Position numbers and translations under genes: made by a program. From positions 32,717,053 to 32,781,052 of the forward strand of contig CM060732.1 in NCBI GenBank assembly GCA_030704615.1: a stretch of DNA of 64,000 nucleotides, given 5' to 3'. The stretch is from Takakia lepidozioides. Taxonomy: Eukaryota > Streptophyta > Takakiopsida > Takakiales > Takakiaceae. Positions 25,321 through 36,281 of this stretch are shown here, piece after piece (position 1 is the stretch's first letter; every line of letters starts with the position of its first letter). A model generated the notes under the pieces. The model saw nothing but the letters and a program-made list of their open reading frames with translations, was not told the DNA's origin and did not search any database.

Positions 25321-25688
25321 TGTCATGGTTTTAGTCATGGTTAACTAGAATTACCTACTTCTAATTAACTAGGACATTTTGGATATTTATATTTGTATTT
25401 TGTGTGTTGGGACTTCATTTGGTCTCACATGCCAAGTGAGGTGTCAAACCTCACTTGGGACATGGGGATGGGTTTTCCCCTTGTGAGTGTTGAGGAGGGC
25501 TCATCTTCTTGTAGTAAAGCCTTTATGAGCCTCTCCCACCTCCATAGCTCTAGGTATTGAGAGGGAGTGTGGTGAGGGCTTTGTAGGCTGGATTCCCTTA
25601 GCAAAGGTGCATTTGGCTTGACTTAGTTTATGTGATTGAGTGGATTCATGAGTGGTGTGTTTCTATTGTGTGTTCACTTCCATTATCA
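25321..25688 (+). repeat. left LTR portion (segment B)
   Basis: 368 bp, TGTCATGGTTTTAGTC... to CATTATCA, nearly identical to 35827-36194. It lacks the 84-86 bases (segment A) that precede this block in the right LTR. No tRNA-complementary primer-binding site is evident just after it. Confidence 0.9.
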
Positions 25689-28190
25689 CTACAAGAAGAT
25701 CTCCTTATACTTGTGAGTGCGGAGTGTAAGGGTTAGTTTAGCACTTGTGTGTTGGAGAGAGCTTGGTAAAGAGCTTTGGTTTTGCAAGGTGTTGCAGGTT
25801 TTGCAAAAGAAAATCTTTGTGGCATGGAGAACATGGATGTTAGGGTTTGAAAAGCATTACTTTGCTCTATAGAGGTGGAGAGCTTTTGAAAAGAGCTCTT
25901 GCATCACAAGAAAAACGTCTTGTGTGTGGAGAATATAGACACTAGGGTTTCAAGAGCAAGCTCTAGTTGTTCATGGTGTGAAAGAGAAGCCAAAGAGCCG
26001 CACATGCTTGGGTTGGAATAAAAGGAGTACAACAAGGGTAGCTTGAGGAGCATTGAGTAGCTCAAGAGAAGCTAAGAAGTGGTTGTTCTATCCATGGTGA
26101 AATGAAGCCAAGTGGGGTTTTATTTGGTTGACAAACAAACAAGCAAAGGCGGTGCTAGAAGGGAGTGCTTTTGCTAGTTCTATAAGTTCTTGGATTGCTC
26201 TTGGTGAAGCAAGTGGTTGACCAAGCAAGTGGCGCATGTGTAGGGCATGCTTTCCAAGTGTGGCTTCCAATTCAAGCTTGAGGAGAGCTAGAAGATGAAG
26301 TGAGCAAGTTCATTCCTTGTGTATGACGTGGTGCATGTTGTGGAAGAAAAGCCAATGAGCTACATAGGCTAGGGCTTGAAGACAACAAAAGCAACCACTT
26401 GGAGAGCATCAAGAAGCTCAAGATGACTCCAAAGGGAAGCATGTGGGTGAGAATTCTATCCATGATGATGTAAAACCAAGCCTAGAGTATTGAAGAGCTT
26501 GGAGCACATGTGGGAGATCATTGGAGGTGGTCTTCATGAAGAAAGGAGATTGTGGCTCATGGCATGCATAGCAACTTCAACCATACATTAGCATGTGACA
26601 AGACAAAGAAGGGGAAGGTGAAGCTCATGTATTCATTTCTTTTTTGCTTAAGTTTTGTGGTGGATGGTTGATCAAGCAAGTGATGCTTATGTGGAGCATG
26701 CTCTTTAGGGCTTGTGACTTCAAGTTTGAGAAGATGAGCTCTTGAATAGAGGTTGGATATACATTATGATAAATGAAGAGAACACCTAGGTCAAGAGGTG
26801 GAAGTGTGTGTGACTAGCCCATGCAAGGGAAAGCACATGGAAGATGGCATACAAAATTCAAATTCAAGCAAGGCTTGGCGCTTGTCATTGGGCACATTAG
26901 CTTGCTATGAGTTCCAAGGAGATCAAGAGGAACTTGTCAATTTGGGATGAATGCATTGCAAAGTAAGATCATGCAATCTTGCATGCATGTTAGGGGGAAA
27001 GATACCATGAAGAAGGTGTTTCTTACTATACTCTATAAACCCTAGTCTCCATACTCTTCAAGAAACTGTGTATGGGCTCCCTCTGCCCATCATACACTTT
27101 TGTGAACAAGGTATGGAACCCCTCTGCCCAACATACACTTTTGTGAACAGAGTATGGGCCCCCTCTGCCCAACATACGTTTTTGTGAACAGTGTATGGGC
27201 TCCATCTGCCCCACCATACACTTTTTTGAACAGTGTATGGATACAAGTGGAGAGACTTTGCCTGCCATACGTTTTCATTAAAAGTGTATGACATCTAGGG
27301 TGTATCTGGAGGAGTATTGCCTTTGGAGGATCTTTAGGGGGTCCTTTGAGGAGCTTTTGTAAGACACTTGAAGAGCTCTTGAAGGGGTGTTTGGAGGACT
27401 CTTTGGAGGACTATTGGGGGTCCTTGAAGACCAATATTTGGCAAATATTTGGAGCTTTGGAGGAATATTTGGAGGACTATTTTGGGGTCCTTGGAGGCTA
27501 ATATTTGGCGAGCTTAAGGAATCTTTGGCAACTTGTCTGAAGGACTTTTTGGGGTCCTTGAGGGCCAAGATTTGGCAGGCTTTGGGGGCCTTAGTGAGAT
27601 TGTTTGAGAAACGTCTTGAGGGCTCTTGGAGAGTTATTTGAGAGACCCTGGAAAGTAATTATGTCTGTTGGTCATGAGCAAGAGCGTTTAGAGATAGGGA
27701 GAGACTAGTGGGATGAGAGCATTCTGGGATTAGGAATTGCTTTACTCTCTCTTCCCCGTAGTCTTCCACCCTCTATGTAGGCCAAAACCTTTCCGGGTGT
27801 CCTTGCAGGAGCGACACCGTGGAGTGTTTTTTTTGGTGTGGGGGAGTTACTGTCTTGATTTTCTTGTATTTGGATCCCCCCCACACATGCATGCTTGACT
27901 CTGCGCCATGTCAATTTTGTGTGGGCGCTTGTTTTTATAGGAGGTTGGTCCGGATTTGATCACCGGCCAATCCTAGAACATGCTGTCGGTGGTGAGGCTG
28001 GGATGATGACCATCATTGTTTCTCTTATGGTGAGGCTGGATTGATGACTAGCAGACCATATGAGTGCTTGCAGTGGATGCAGGTGCAGGTTTATGTTACG
28101 AACCTAGTAGTTTAAGCCATAAGCTGCAACAGGTTCTCTACCCGGTTACCTTGTGGAAAGGGGGATTAGAGACAGGTTTACAACAGGTGT
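25689..28190 (+). other. untranslated leader of the gypsy element
   Basis: About 2.5 kb between LTR and gag with no long coding frame. It is G-rich on the plus strand, with many 'gaagctca', 'gcttgaag' and 'gagcttgg' short motifs. The part at 27060-27290 is a tandem repeat, and 27300-27660 has looser repeats of 'TTTGGAGGACTATTTGGGG' type with 'caatatttggc'. Confidence 0.6.
27060..27292 (+). repeat. minisatellite, about 46-bp unit, 4-5 copies
   Basis: Each unit carries 'gtatggg', then 'ctctgccc', then 'catacacttttgtgaaca' or a close variant. Copies differ at a few positions and by small length changes. It lies inside the leader of the gypsy element. Confidence 0.85.
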
Positions 28191-28199
28191 GGTTGTGAG

Positions 28200-29480
28200 T
28201 TTTCATCACGGAGGTGCCACCAGCTGCTGAGGGGAGTGCCGGTACGAGCACCAGCGATACTAGTGGGTACACAAGACGAGGTGTGCGGTTTAGGCCACTT
28301 TCACCTTCAGTGTCTTCTGAGGAAGGTTCAGACTCGGAGTCAGGAGGATTCTCGCCGAGGGTGCAAGTCATTTCCGTGCCATTGTTATGGGACACGATAG
28401 AGGAGATGTATGGAGCTACCAAGGGGCCACGTAGGTACTCTGGAGCTGTGGGCACCATCGAGCTTGATGACTTTATACAAGAGTTTGACAGTTGGTGTGA
28501 TTTGCAGCAAATGCGCAATCCACAACTGTTTACGCCCTTTATGGCATGGAAGGGGCTATTCCAGCACCTTGAGGGGCCGCCCATGGATGATTACCATGAA
28601 TTTAGGCGGGGAGATGCGGTGGAGATTGAGGAGTGGTGAGAGTATTGGTCACCTAACTATGTCTCAATCACTAGAGGCACAAGGGCAGCGGTGACACCAG
28701 CAGCTACACAAACATCTCCAACTACAAGCACTAGTAGTGGAACAAGTAGTGCCGGTACTTCTGCAGGTGGTACCAGTTCAAAAGGTGCTACTACTCCTCC
28801 TGCCACAACTACAACACATGTGCCTAGATTCAACCCGGTGGTGGAGTTCTTCCAGGAGTTGCGGAGGAACTACCAAGGAAACGGACAGAGAAGCTGCAAA
28901 GTTTGCAAGACTTCCAGCGCAAATCCAATGAGAGCTTGCGAGAGACCTACACTCATATGAGACGCTTGATAAGTGTGACCCAAGGGGTTACTGAAGCTCA
29001 GGCAGTCCAGTTCTGGTATGGAATTTTGGACAAGGAGCTCAGGAAAAGGGTGCGGGATGCAACCCTGTTACAAGCGGCCCAACCCACATTAGCGGATGTG
29101 TTTCTGCTGGCTGAGCGGATTGAACTCAACATGGTGGAGGAGCGAGTTGTTACCATTGGATTTGGCAAGGACATGCCTGCATGAGGCGCAGCTGTGAGCC
29201 AACAGGTACAAGGGACTGCCCAATAGCGTGGTCAGGGGGGCAAGGTTGTCCAACCCAAATTCCATGGAGCTTACAGGGGACCTCAGGTGCAGAGGCCAGT
29301 AGCTTCTTTTGCAGGCCAACAACAACCAGGGGTGGTATGTTGGACATGTGGAGGACCCCATGTCAAGAAAGATTGCCCAGAAAGTGGCAAAGGGCTGGCA
29401 CAAGCACAGCCTGCACAGTTGCAGTGTGGGCATTGTGGCAAGTATGGGCATGGAGATGCCCAGTGTTATGACTTGCACCC
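28200..29480 (+). pseudogene. gag: capsid-like region and two CCHC zinc knuckles
   Basis: After a low-complexity Ser/Thr N-terminus the frames read ELDDFIQEFDSWCDLQQMRN and later YTHMRRLISVTQGVTEAQAV, with LDKELRKRVRDATLL, the usual plant Ty3 gag pattern. Nucleocapsid knuckles follow: CWTCGGPHVKKDC (29338-29376) and CGHCGKYGHGDAQC (29425-29466), then a Gly/Arg/Gln-rich tail. Several stops and frame changes (for example near 28639, 28900 and 29184) break the product. Confidence 0.8.
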
Positions 29481-30299
29481 TGAGTTACGGCGAGGCCAGT
29501 TCCAAGCGAATTATGGTGGCCGAGGGCAAGGTGGAGCACCTCAGAGAGGACGAGGTGCAGGACGAGGGCAAGCACAGTATGGCCAAGGACGTGGAGGTCA
29601 GGGCGTTGACCAAGGTATGGCCAACCGGCTTCAGCAGCTAGAGCAAAGGCTCGCTGCCATGGCCACAGCTCAGGTGGTACCAGCTCCAAGACCTGAGGGT
29701 CCACCTTCTGTTCCTCCTCAGCAGCGTCATCCTGACGGAGGAGACATGGGAGGCATGGGATTTATGTGTGGGGCAGCACTACCACTAGTGCAGGTGGAGT
29801 CTGCTGCAGCCGTCACTCGAGGAGCAGTACGAGTTCCTAGGCCACGAGGTGCAGAGGTGGAGTTGGATTCACAACGTGGGGAGGCAAGCCATCAGGCTAG
29901 GTTGCCTCAATCATTCATCTTGGCGGAGACAGTGTCGACGACATCCATGGCACCTAATTCTCGCCCCACGGATACCGAGGCGGAGGTTATTGTGCCATTG
30001 GGAAGAGCTACACGTGCAGCACTGACACCTGCTGCCAAGGCTAGTGCAGCCAGTGTGTTGTTGGGGGCGGCCACCTCTGTGTGTCAGACTGTTCTCGGCA
30101 ACCATGATTGCGACGCCGGGGGTAAGACCAGCTGCAGTGTTCAGACTAGCACCAACACTCTGTGAAAGTGGGCAGGTCACTTCATCTTCTGCGGAGTTAG
30201 TGGAAGGTGTAGTGGCAGAGGGATCCTCGGATTTGAGGGTCAATACTGCCACGGCTGCGCCATGGCAAGCTGCAGCTGCCAGGTTGACGGAGCTGCCAG

Positions 30300-30790
30300 C
30301 TAGGCCAGCCTTTGAGCGCGCCATGGTGACACCTGGAGTTGTCTTGTTAGACAACCAAGATGGCATTTTCTCTTTGAATGGACCGGCAGGCAAGAGGTAC
30401 CGGCCACTGCGGGTCTTGTTGGACTCGGAAGCTCAGCCACTGATGTTGGGCAAAGCCACTATTGCAGGTTTAGGCCTCATGGAGGCGGATATGGAGCCTT
30501 GTCCCTTCCAGATACAGACATCTCTGTGAGGATCAGAGCAGGCTCGGGGCATGATACGGCGTGAGTTGGCCATTAGACTACAGCCGGATCATCCTATAGA
30601 TGGCTCAATGATGCGAGCCAAGGCCATTGTGACAGACGCGGTTTCCTACGATGTCCTCGTTGGTGGAGCAGTGTTATATCCCATGGGCTTCACCCTGGAT
30701 TTTTGGGAGGAGTCAGCATCCTACAGGCCTGGATGGCAATCAGGGGATGGTCGTCGTGTACAGCTCCCTGTGATGTTCATTGGAGGTGTT
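30300..30790 (+). pseudogene. retroviral-type aspartic protease region
   Basis: The frame reads PLRVLLDSEAQPLMLGKATI, where the catalytic DSG triplet is DSE in this copy, and later DAVSYDVLVGGAVLYPMGF, a block near the C-terminal end of plant Ty3 proteases. A stop near 30529 and a frame change split it. The G-to-E change would be expected to abolish activity. Confidence 0.65.
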
Positions 30791-31079
30791 GCTACTGCCC
30801 AACGGAGCAAGATGCCAATACTAGCAGCCTTCACAGCTGCAGTTAGTTGGCCTGGAGAGTTGCTGGAGGGCAATGCCCATGCAGAGGATGTGCCACCTCC
30901 AGCAAAGCAAGATGACATGCATGGTACGGCGGAGTTGCCTGCCATGGTTGCTCACACTCCATTGTGAGGTACGAGCAAGGATTTGCAGCAGGCTGCTGAT
31001 AGACGGGTGCAACAAGCCTGGGTAGAGGCCTTTGTACCGTCAGGAGAGGAGGAGAGTGCGGTGATTGCACCATGACCAC

Positions 31080-32310
31080 CTCAGTTGTCGCCATTGGACA
31101 CCACACCTCTTGTGTGGCAGTGCCCGGATGAAGGCATACTTGTTTGGCAGGATTTAGCACTGGATTGGCTGCAGTGCTGCAGGCAGGTGTACGAGTTCGA
31201 CGTTACCTATATGTGGAGAGGGATGAGACTGCACGACGCATCTCACTGCGTCATGTTGCTCAGTTGGTGCAGCAGTACCCTGATTTGTTGCCAGTGTCTG
31301 CAGTTCATGGATACCAACAAGCCTTGCAAGCAGACATCTCCTTGCTGGGGGCGCATGATTTGGAGCGGGTTGGCCCTATTCACTTAGTAGTGGCAGGTTG
31401 GCCCTGCTAAGGGCTTTCATCAGCTGGGTATGGCAATGGGTTACAAGACTCAAGGTCACGCCTGTTTTGGGAGATGCTGAGGGTCCTACGCTATTTACAG
31501 CTTCAGTAGACAGACTCTCCGGCATATATCTTGGAGAATGTGCCATTGATGGGTGATTCTCGGGCCAAGGTGATGGCCAGTGTACATCAAGTGCGGTCTT
31601 GGCTTGGGTCAGCAGTGTTGCTGGATGCAGCTGCAGTGGGGTCATGGGCTCATCGCCCACGACTATGGTGGACCAACTTGATACCACCTGCATTGCTCAA
31701 GCGTGCATTTGATAGGGTGCAGCGGCCACCAAACCTGATGGTGGATAGCATTTTGGACATAAGGAGGCGTGTGAGACACGATGACCGATCACCTTTGGCA
31801 GTGCTCAATAAGGTGGATCACCCACGAGCAGCATTACCTACACTGCTCAGCTTTCTAGGATCTCATGTTTTCCGGGATGGTGGACCTGGCCTCTTGTGGG
31901 ATAGCCAGTTGCAGCAGTTAGTGGAGCCCAATGCTGACAAGCGTGAGCGGGCAATGGGTTTCACCACTGGTACCACGGCGGTGCCATCTCTTTCTGAGGC
32001 ATCACGTCGTCAAGTGTTGGGGCAAGCAATGGATCTCAATTGCTTGACCTGGATTATCAGCTTGGCTATGACTAAGCAGCGCAGAATACGGAGTACACTT
32101 CCCTTGATGGTCTCCCTGCCTACCGAGACGGTACAGGCAGCGAGTGGGGGCGAACAGGTGAGGACCACGAGGTGCAGGCCATATCCATGGCACACGTGGG
32201 AGGTGCTTGAGGTTCAAAAAGAGTTGGCAGCCAAGGCGGCCGTGATGGATGAGGTTGGGGATTTTTCTCGGGTTGAGGAGGTCTTCAAGGATGGGATGAT
32301 GAGGTAGGAT
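31080..32310 (+). pseudogene. cytosine-5 DNA methyltransferase domain (DNMT3-like) inside gypsy pol
   Basis: Motifs appear in canonical C5-methyltransferase order. Motif I/II: GFSTGLAAVLQAGV then RRYLYVERDETARR (31147-31240). A Pro-Ile-His-Leu-Val-Val strand, then motif IV GWPC at 31396-31407. Motif VI YILENVPL near 31525-31548. Motif VIII LLDAAAVGSWAHRPRLWW. C-terminal motifs IX/X: ERAMGF and SEASRRQVLGQAMDLNCLTW. The unpermuted order, the AHRPRLWW block and the LGQAMD ending recall DNMT3-type enzymes rather than plant DRM, whose motifs are permuted. Known function of the family: methyl transfer from S-adenosylmethionine to cytosine C5 using the motif IV cysteine. In this copy the codon after GWPC is TAA (Gln in the other copy), a TAG lies at about 31507 and a frameshift precedes motif I, so it is inactive. 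Confidence 0.82.
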
Positions 32311-32394
32311 GAGACATTGTCACTGACAGAGGAGGCAGTGGTCACTGCTCAAGAGGTTACAGCATAACAACCACGGGATGCGTCTTCTACCTCT

Positions 32395-33600
32395 AAGCCT
32401 ACTGGACTCAAGGTTGCAGTCACGGAGGACAACTGGGAGCCTGATGTTGGACCTATAGTCACCGGAGGAGAAAGACGACGTATACGGCGGTTCTTGAGGG
32501 CTTACATGAACTGTTTTGCCTTCAGTTTGAAGGACTTAGAAACACTGAAGGGTCAAGAGATTCGCATTGAATTGGCTACTGACACGCCAATCTTTCGGAG
32601 ACCCTATAGATAAAGTGACATGGAGAGGTCCTTGATTCAGATGAGAACTCATGACCTTTGGGAGGCTGGTTTGGTGGAGCTATCTGGGGAAGAGTATGCT
32701 TCAGCCACAGTGATGCCAGCCAAGAAGGATGTCTATGGCAATTGGACGGAGAGACATATGTGCGGTGATTATTGGCCTGTAAATCGTCAGACCAAGTCCG
32801 ATAGGTATGCCATGCCGACACCAGAGGAGATCTTTGATGCCATTGGGCATGCCAAGGTCTTTAGCACTTTGGATTTACGATCTGGATATCACCAGTTGCC
32901 GATCAAGGAGGCGGATAAGCAGAAGACGGTTTTCTGGGGGATCAATGAGCACGGGAAGGATTGCCTATACCAGTGGCGGTTCTTACCATTTTGGCTTAAG
33001 AACACTCCGGCAGAGTTTTAGAGAGTCATGGACAGGATTCTAGCAGGGGTGGAGTTTGCTCGAAGCTACATAGATGACATCATCATCTTTAGTGCTACGG
33101 TGGAGGAGCATGAGAGACACCTTCAGGTGATATTTGAGCGCTTGAGGGCGCACGGATTGAAGTTACATCCGGGGAAGTGCAAGTTTTTCCACAACCAAAT
33201 TGAGTATCTGGGTCACATGATATATCCTGGAGGATTGGGGGTACAACAGACTAAGGTAGAGTCCATTGCACAGATTCCACGCCCCACGGATGTGAGCCGA
33301 GTTCGAGCTTTCATGGGGTTATCAAACTATTATAGACGGTTTGTTAAGGGATTTAGTGCCATTGCAAAGGCTCTAACCAAACTGACCAAGGTGGACCAGG
33401 AGTGGCAGTGGGAAGATGAGCAAGAACAAGCTTTTCAAGAGCTCAATGTGAGGTTGACCTCGGCGCCTATCTTGAGACGACCTATCAGGGGGCGTCCTAT
33501 TCAGCTGCATACAGATTGGAGCATGCTGGGGCTTGGAGCGGTGCTCACACAGGTGGATGATGAGGGAACAAAGTTTGTAGTGGCTTATGCTAGCCGAGTC
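32395..33600 (+). pseudogene. reverse transcriptase (Ty3/gypsy)
   Basis: Recognisable blocks: YASATVMPAKKDVYGNW, YAMPTPEEIFDAIGHAKVF, STLDLRSGYHQLPIKEADK, then the catalytic YIDD box in RSYIDDIIIFSATVEEHERH (TAC at 33067), KLHPGKCKFF and IEYLGHMI. A TAG at 33019-33021 replaces the Gln codon in the 'PAEFQRVMD' block. Another stop near 32613 separates the N-terminal part. The family converts element RNA to cDNA. Confidence 0.9.
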
Positions 33601-33870
33601 TAAGTATAGTTCATATGAGGGAGAATGCTTAGCTGCAGTGTGGGCCGTGGCACACTTCAGGTGCTATTTATACGACAATCTCTTCACCCTTGTCACGGAT
33701 CACCAACCACTCAAGTGGTTGATGGAGTCAGACAAGCTTACGGGGAAGCTTGCACGGTGGGCACTCATCCTTCAAGAGTATGACTTTCAGGTTGTGCATC
33801 GACCGGGTTTGGTCAATCGGGATGCAGATGGGTTGAGTCGCAATCCATGCACGAGCCAGCAGGATGATAC
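33480..33870 (+). pseudogene. RNase H domain
   Basis: It starts IQLHTDWSMLGLGAVLTQ (first catalytic Asp), with a frameshift near 33600, then YSSYEGECLAAVWAVAHFR (catalytic Glu), LVTDHQPLKWLM (second Asp) and NRDADGLSRNP. It is fused directly to the RT, as in other Ty3 elements. Confidence 0.88.
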
Positions 33871-34169
33871 TGGAGCTCGGTGGCATGGTGAGACGGACGA
33901 GGAGATGGTGCCCGGATGGCATGCATCTGCATTTCTGTGTATCTTGGCAGCGGAAGGCCAGATTGGACCTACAACAGGGATAACTGTAGACCGAGTGTCT
34001 GAGGACCCTGAGGCCAGCAATGAGCAAGGTGGCGCCAAAGATATACATGAGGATTCAGCTGTGTTGGACTACCTCCGCACTGGAGACACATCAGCCACTG
34101 TGATTGCCAAGGAGAGGGATCGGATCCTACAACAAGCCCAAGAGGTTCAAGTGGGAGGGGACACACCTG

Positions 34170-35172
34170 CTCCGAATGTGGGAGGATGGTCGAGTGAGGA
34201 TTGTGCCTCACCCAACACAGCGGGCACAGTTAGTGCGGCATGCCCATGAGGAGTTGGGGCATTTTGGGATGCGACGCACTCATAGTCTACTGCAGGGGCA
34301 GTATTGGTGGCGTGGTATGCACACAGAGGTGCAACAATTTTTGGCTAGGTGCATGGTGTGTGACAGGGTGTGTGCTTCATTCAACGCCCCTACTCCACAA
34401 TTGCACCCTCTTCCGATCATGGGATTGGGCTACATGTGGAGTCTTGACTTCGCAGGGCCGTTGCCACTGACCATGCGCCACAACAAGTACGTGTTGGTGA
34501 TGGTGGAGCACTTCTCCAAGTGGATCGAGTTGGTTCCATTGCCTGATAAGGCTAGTGAGGGAGCTGCGTATGCATTCTTGGATTGTGTACTTAGCCGATT
34601 CGGTGCTCCAGCTGAGGTACTCACGGACCAAGGGAGAGAGTTCTTGGGGGAGTTTCAGGCGTTGTGTGACAAGGCCTTGGTAGACCACCGCACCACTTCT
34701 CGGAATCATCCTGAGGCCGATGGCTTGGCAGATAGGGTTGTTCAGACCGTGAAGAGGGGTTTGCGCAAGTATGGCTTGCAGAAGGGACACCTAGGAGATT
34801 GGGACCTTCACTTACCTTGGTTAGCCATGGGCTACAGGTTCAGCAAGCAAGCATCACTTGCCTCCTTCTCACCATACTTTCTTCTCTTTGGCCGAGAGCC
34901 GGATTTGACTGCATCCATTCGTAGAGAAGCTGCTACAGTTCTCAACCTTGACGATCCGGACATGTGGGCACGTGCATGTGATCAGCGTGCAGAGTTGTTC
35001 AAGAAAGTCATGCCCATGGCTTTCGAGAACCTTGCCATTGCACAACATCGTGATACGTTGAGGTATGCTACCATATGTGGTGGGGGCTATCGTCCTGGGG
35101 TTCAGAGATTTAACCCTGGTGACTATGTTTATCTACAGCAGACTGCTCCTACAACCTTGGATGTGACTGCAG
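34170..35172 (+). pseudogene. integrase (zinc-binding and DDE core)
   Basis: HHCC zinc domain: RHAHEELGHFGMRRTHSLL followed by RCMVCDRV. Catalytic core: WSLDFAGPLP (first Asp), VLTDQGREFLGEF (second Asp), NHPEADGLADRVVQTVKR (Glu). The 359-codon frame at 34104-35183 covers core and C-terminal part, ending near FNPGDYVYLQQTAP. A frameshift near 35172 separates it from the PHD part. All three catalytic acids are present. Confidence 0.92.
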
Positions 35173-35179
35173 GACTATT

Positions 35180-35482
35180 TTGAGGGTTCGAGAGGTGTTG
35201 CCCTCAGGAGTCATGATCTTGGAGGGTCGGGATGGCATGATTTGGAAGGACCATGTGCGTAATTGCGCGCCATATCACCTTCCAAATGTTGATGGAAGGG
35301 TTGACCCAAACCTGGAAGTGGTACCTGCAAGTTTGAGATGCATGTTGTGTGGGTCTGCTAGAGGGGCAGCCATCATGCTGGTGTGTGATCAATGCTCTAG
35401 AGGTTGGTATATGGGATGCTTGACTCCACCTCTTGAGATGGTTCTTGATGGGGATTGGTTATGTCCGCATTGCATTGGATAG
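35180..35482 (+). pseudogene. integrase tail with PHD finger
   Basis: After an integrase-tail segment (REVLPSGVMILEGRDGMIWK) there is a PHD finger: CMLCGSARGAAIMLVCDQC, then RGWYMGCLTPPLEMVLDGDW and LCPHC. The C4-H-C3 spacing and the W-x-C-P-x-C ending fit the fold. The usual zinc-ligand histidine is tyrosine here (CAT to TAT would explain it). PHD fingers read histone H3 tails, so a targeting role like that of chromodomains is a reasonable guess. Confidence 0.8.
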
Positions 35483-35727
35483 TGGGAGTGGATACAACCA
35501 TGGAAAGCTAACAAGAAATGCAAGGTCAAGCTACTAGGAGACCAATACACGAGATCCTGACTCAAGTTCACAGATTGCAAGACGGCGACTAACGATGGGG
35601 TTGCTCTTGTACCCGGCCTCTTGGTCTATAGAGTTTGAGTACAATAGGGACAATGATAGAGGACTTAGTACGGCTGTGGCTATTACATCTTGTAGCTATT
35701 TGGAGTTAGAGGGACCTAACCACCAGC

Positions 35728-35739
35728 TAGGGGGCCGAT
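35728..35739 (+). promoter_or_regulatory. polypurine tract before the right LTR
   Basis: The G-run in GCTAGGGGGCCGAT immediately precedes TGTGGTATAG, which marks the start of the complete LTR and supports defining the LTR as segment A plus segment B. Confidence 0.55.
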
Positions 35740-36194
35740 TGTGGTATAGCTTTCTAGGATTGTGTGCCTAGATTGTGTGGTGGACAGCGATGTATGTTGT
35801 GGCACGATGCTTAGGTGCACGACAGCTGTCATGGTTTTAGTCATGGTTAACTAGAATTACCTACTTCTAGTTAACTAGGACATTTTGGATATTTATATTT
35901 GTATTTTGTGTGTTGGGACTTCATTTGGTCTCACATGCCAAGTGAGGTGACAAACCTCACTTGAGACATGGGGATGGGTTTTCCCCTTGTGAGTGTTGAG
36001 GAGTGCTCATCTTCTTGTAGTTGAGCCTCCATGAGCCTCTCCCACCTCCATAGCTCTAGGTATTGAGAGGGAGTGTGGTGATGGCTTTGTAGGGTGGAAT
36101 CCTTTAGCAAAGGTGCCCTTGGCTTGACTTAGTTTATGTGATTGAGTGGATTCATGAGTAGAGTGTTTCCATTGTGTGTTCACTTCCATTATCA
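35740..36194 (+). repeat. complete right LTR (segments A+B)
   Basis: 455 bp from TGTGGTATAG to CATTATCA (TG...CA). Segment A (35740-35824) ends GACA, joined through GC to TGTC, so the palindrome GACAGCTGTC sits at 35821-35830 inside the LTR. Segment B matches the left LTR portion. Confidence 0.75.
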
Positions 36195-36196
36195 TT

Positions 36197-36281
36197 TGTG
36201 GTATAACTTTCTAGGATTGTGTGCTTAGATTGTGTGGTGGACAACGATGTATGTTGTGGCACGATGCTTAGGTGCACGACA
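36197..36281 (+). repeat. partial third LTR copy (segment A only)
   Basis: It is a near-identical copy of 35740-35824, separated from the preceding LTR by TT. It stops at GAC(A) and is followed by the flanking repeat ACATC. Confidence 0.85.

Larger units (their letters stand above)
25321..36281 (+). mobile_element. Ty3/gypsy retrotransposon encoding a DNA methyltransferase and a PHD finger
   Basis: About 11 kb, plus strand. Order: partial LTR (25321-25688), a long leader, gag with two zinc knuckles, aspartic protease, cytosine-5 methyltransferase domain, reverse transcriptase, RNase H, integrase, PHD finger, polypurine tract, complete LTR (35740-36194), two bases, and the first 84-85 bases of another LTR. 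The order PR-RT-RH-IN places it in Ty3/gypsy. The direct repeat ACATC flanks it (25316-25320 and 36281-36285). The reading frame is broken by several stops and frameshifts, so this copy cannot move by itself. No chromodomain is seen; the PHD finger stands where chromoviruses carry one. Confidence 0.9.

Noticed and set aside
31531-32307. An independent host DNA methyltransferase gene
   Set aside because: The frame lies between protease and RT of the same element, in the same orientation, and recurs with the RT linker in the second copy, so it belongs to the retrotransposon.
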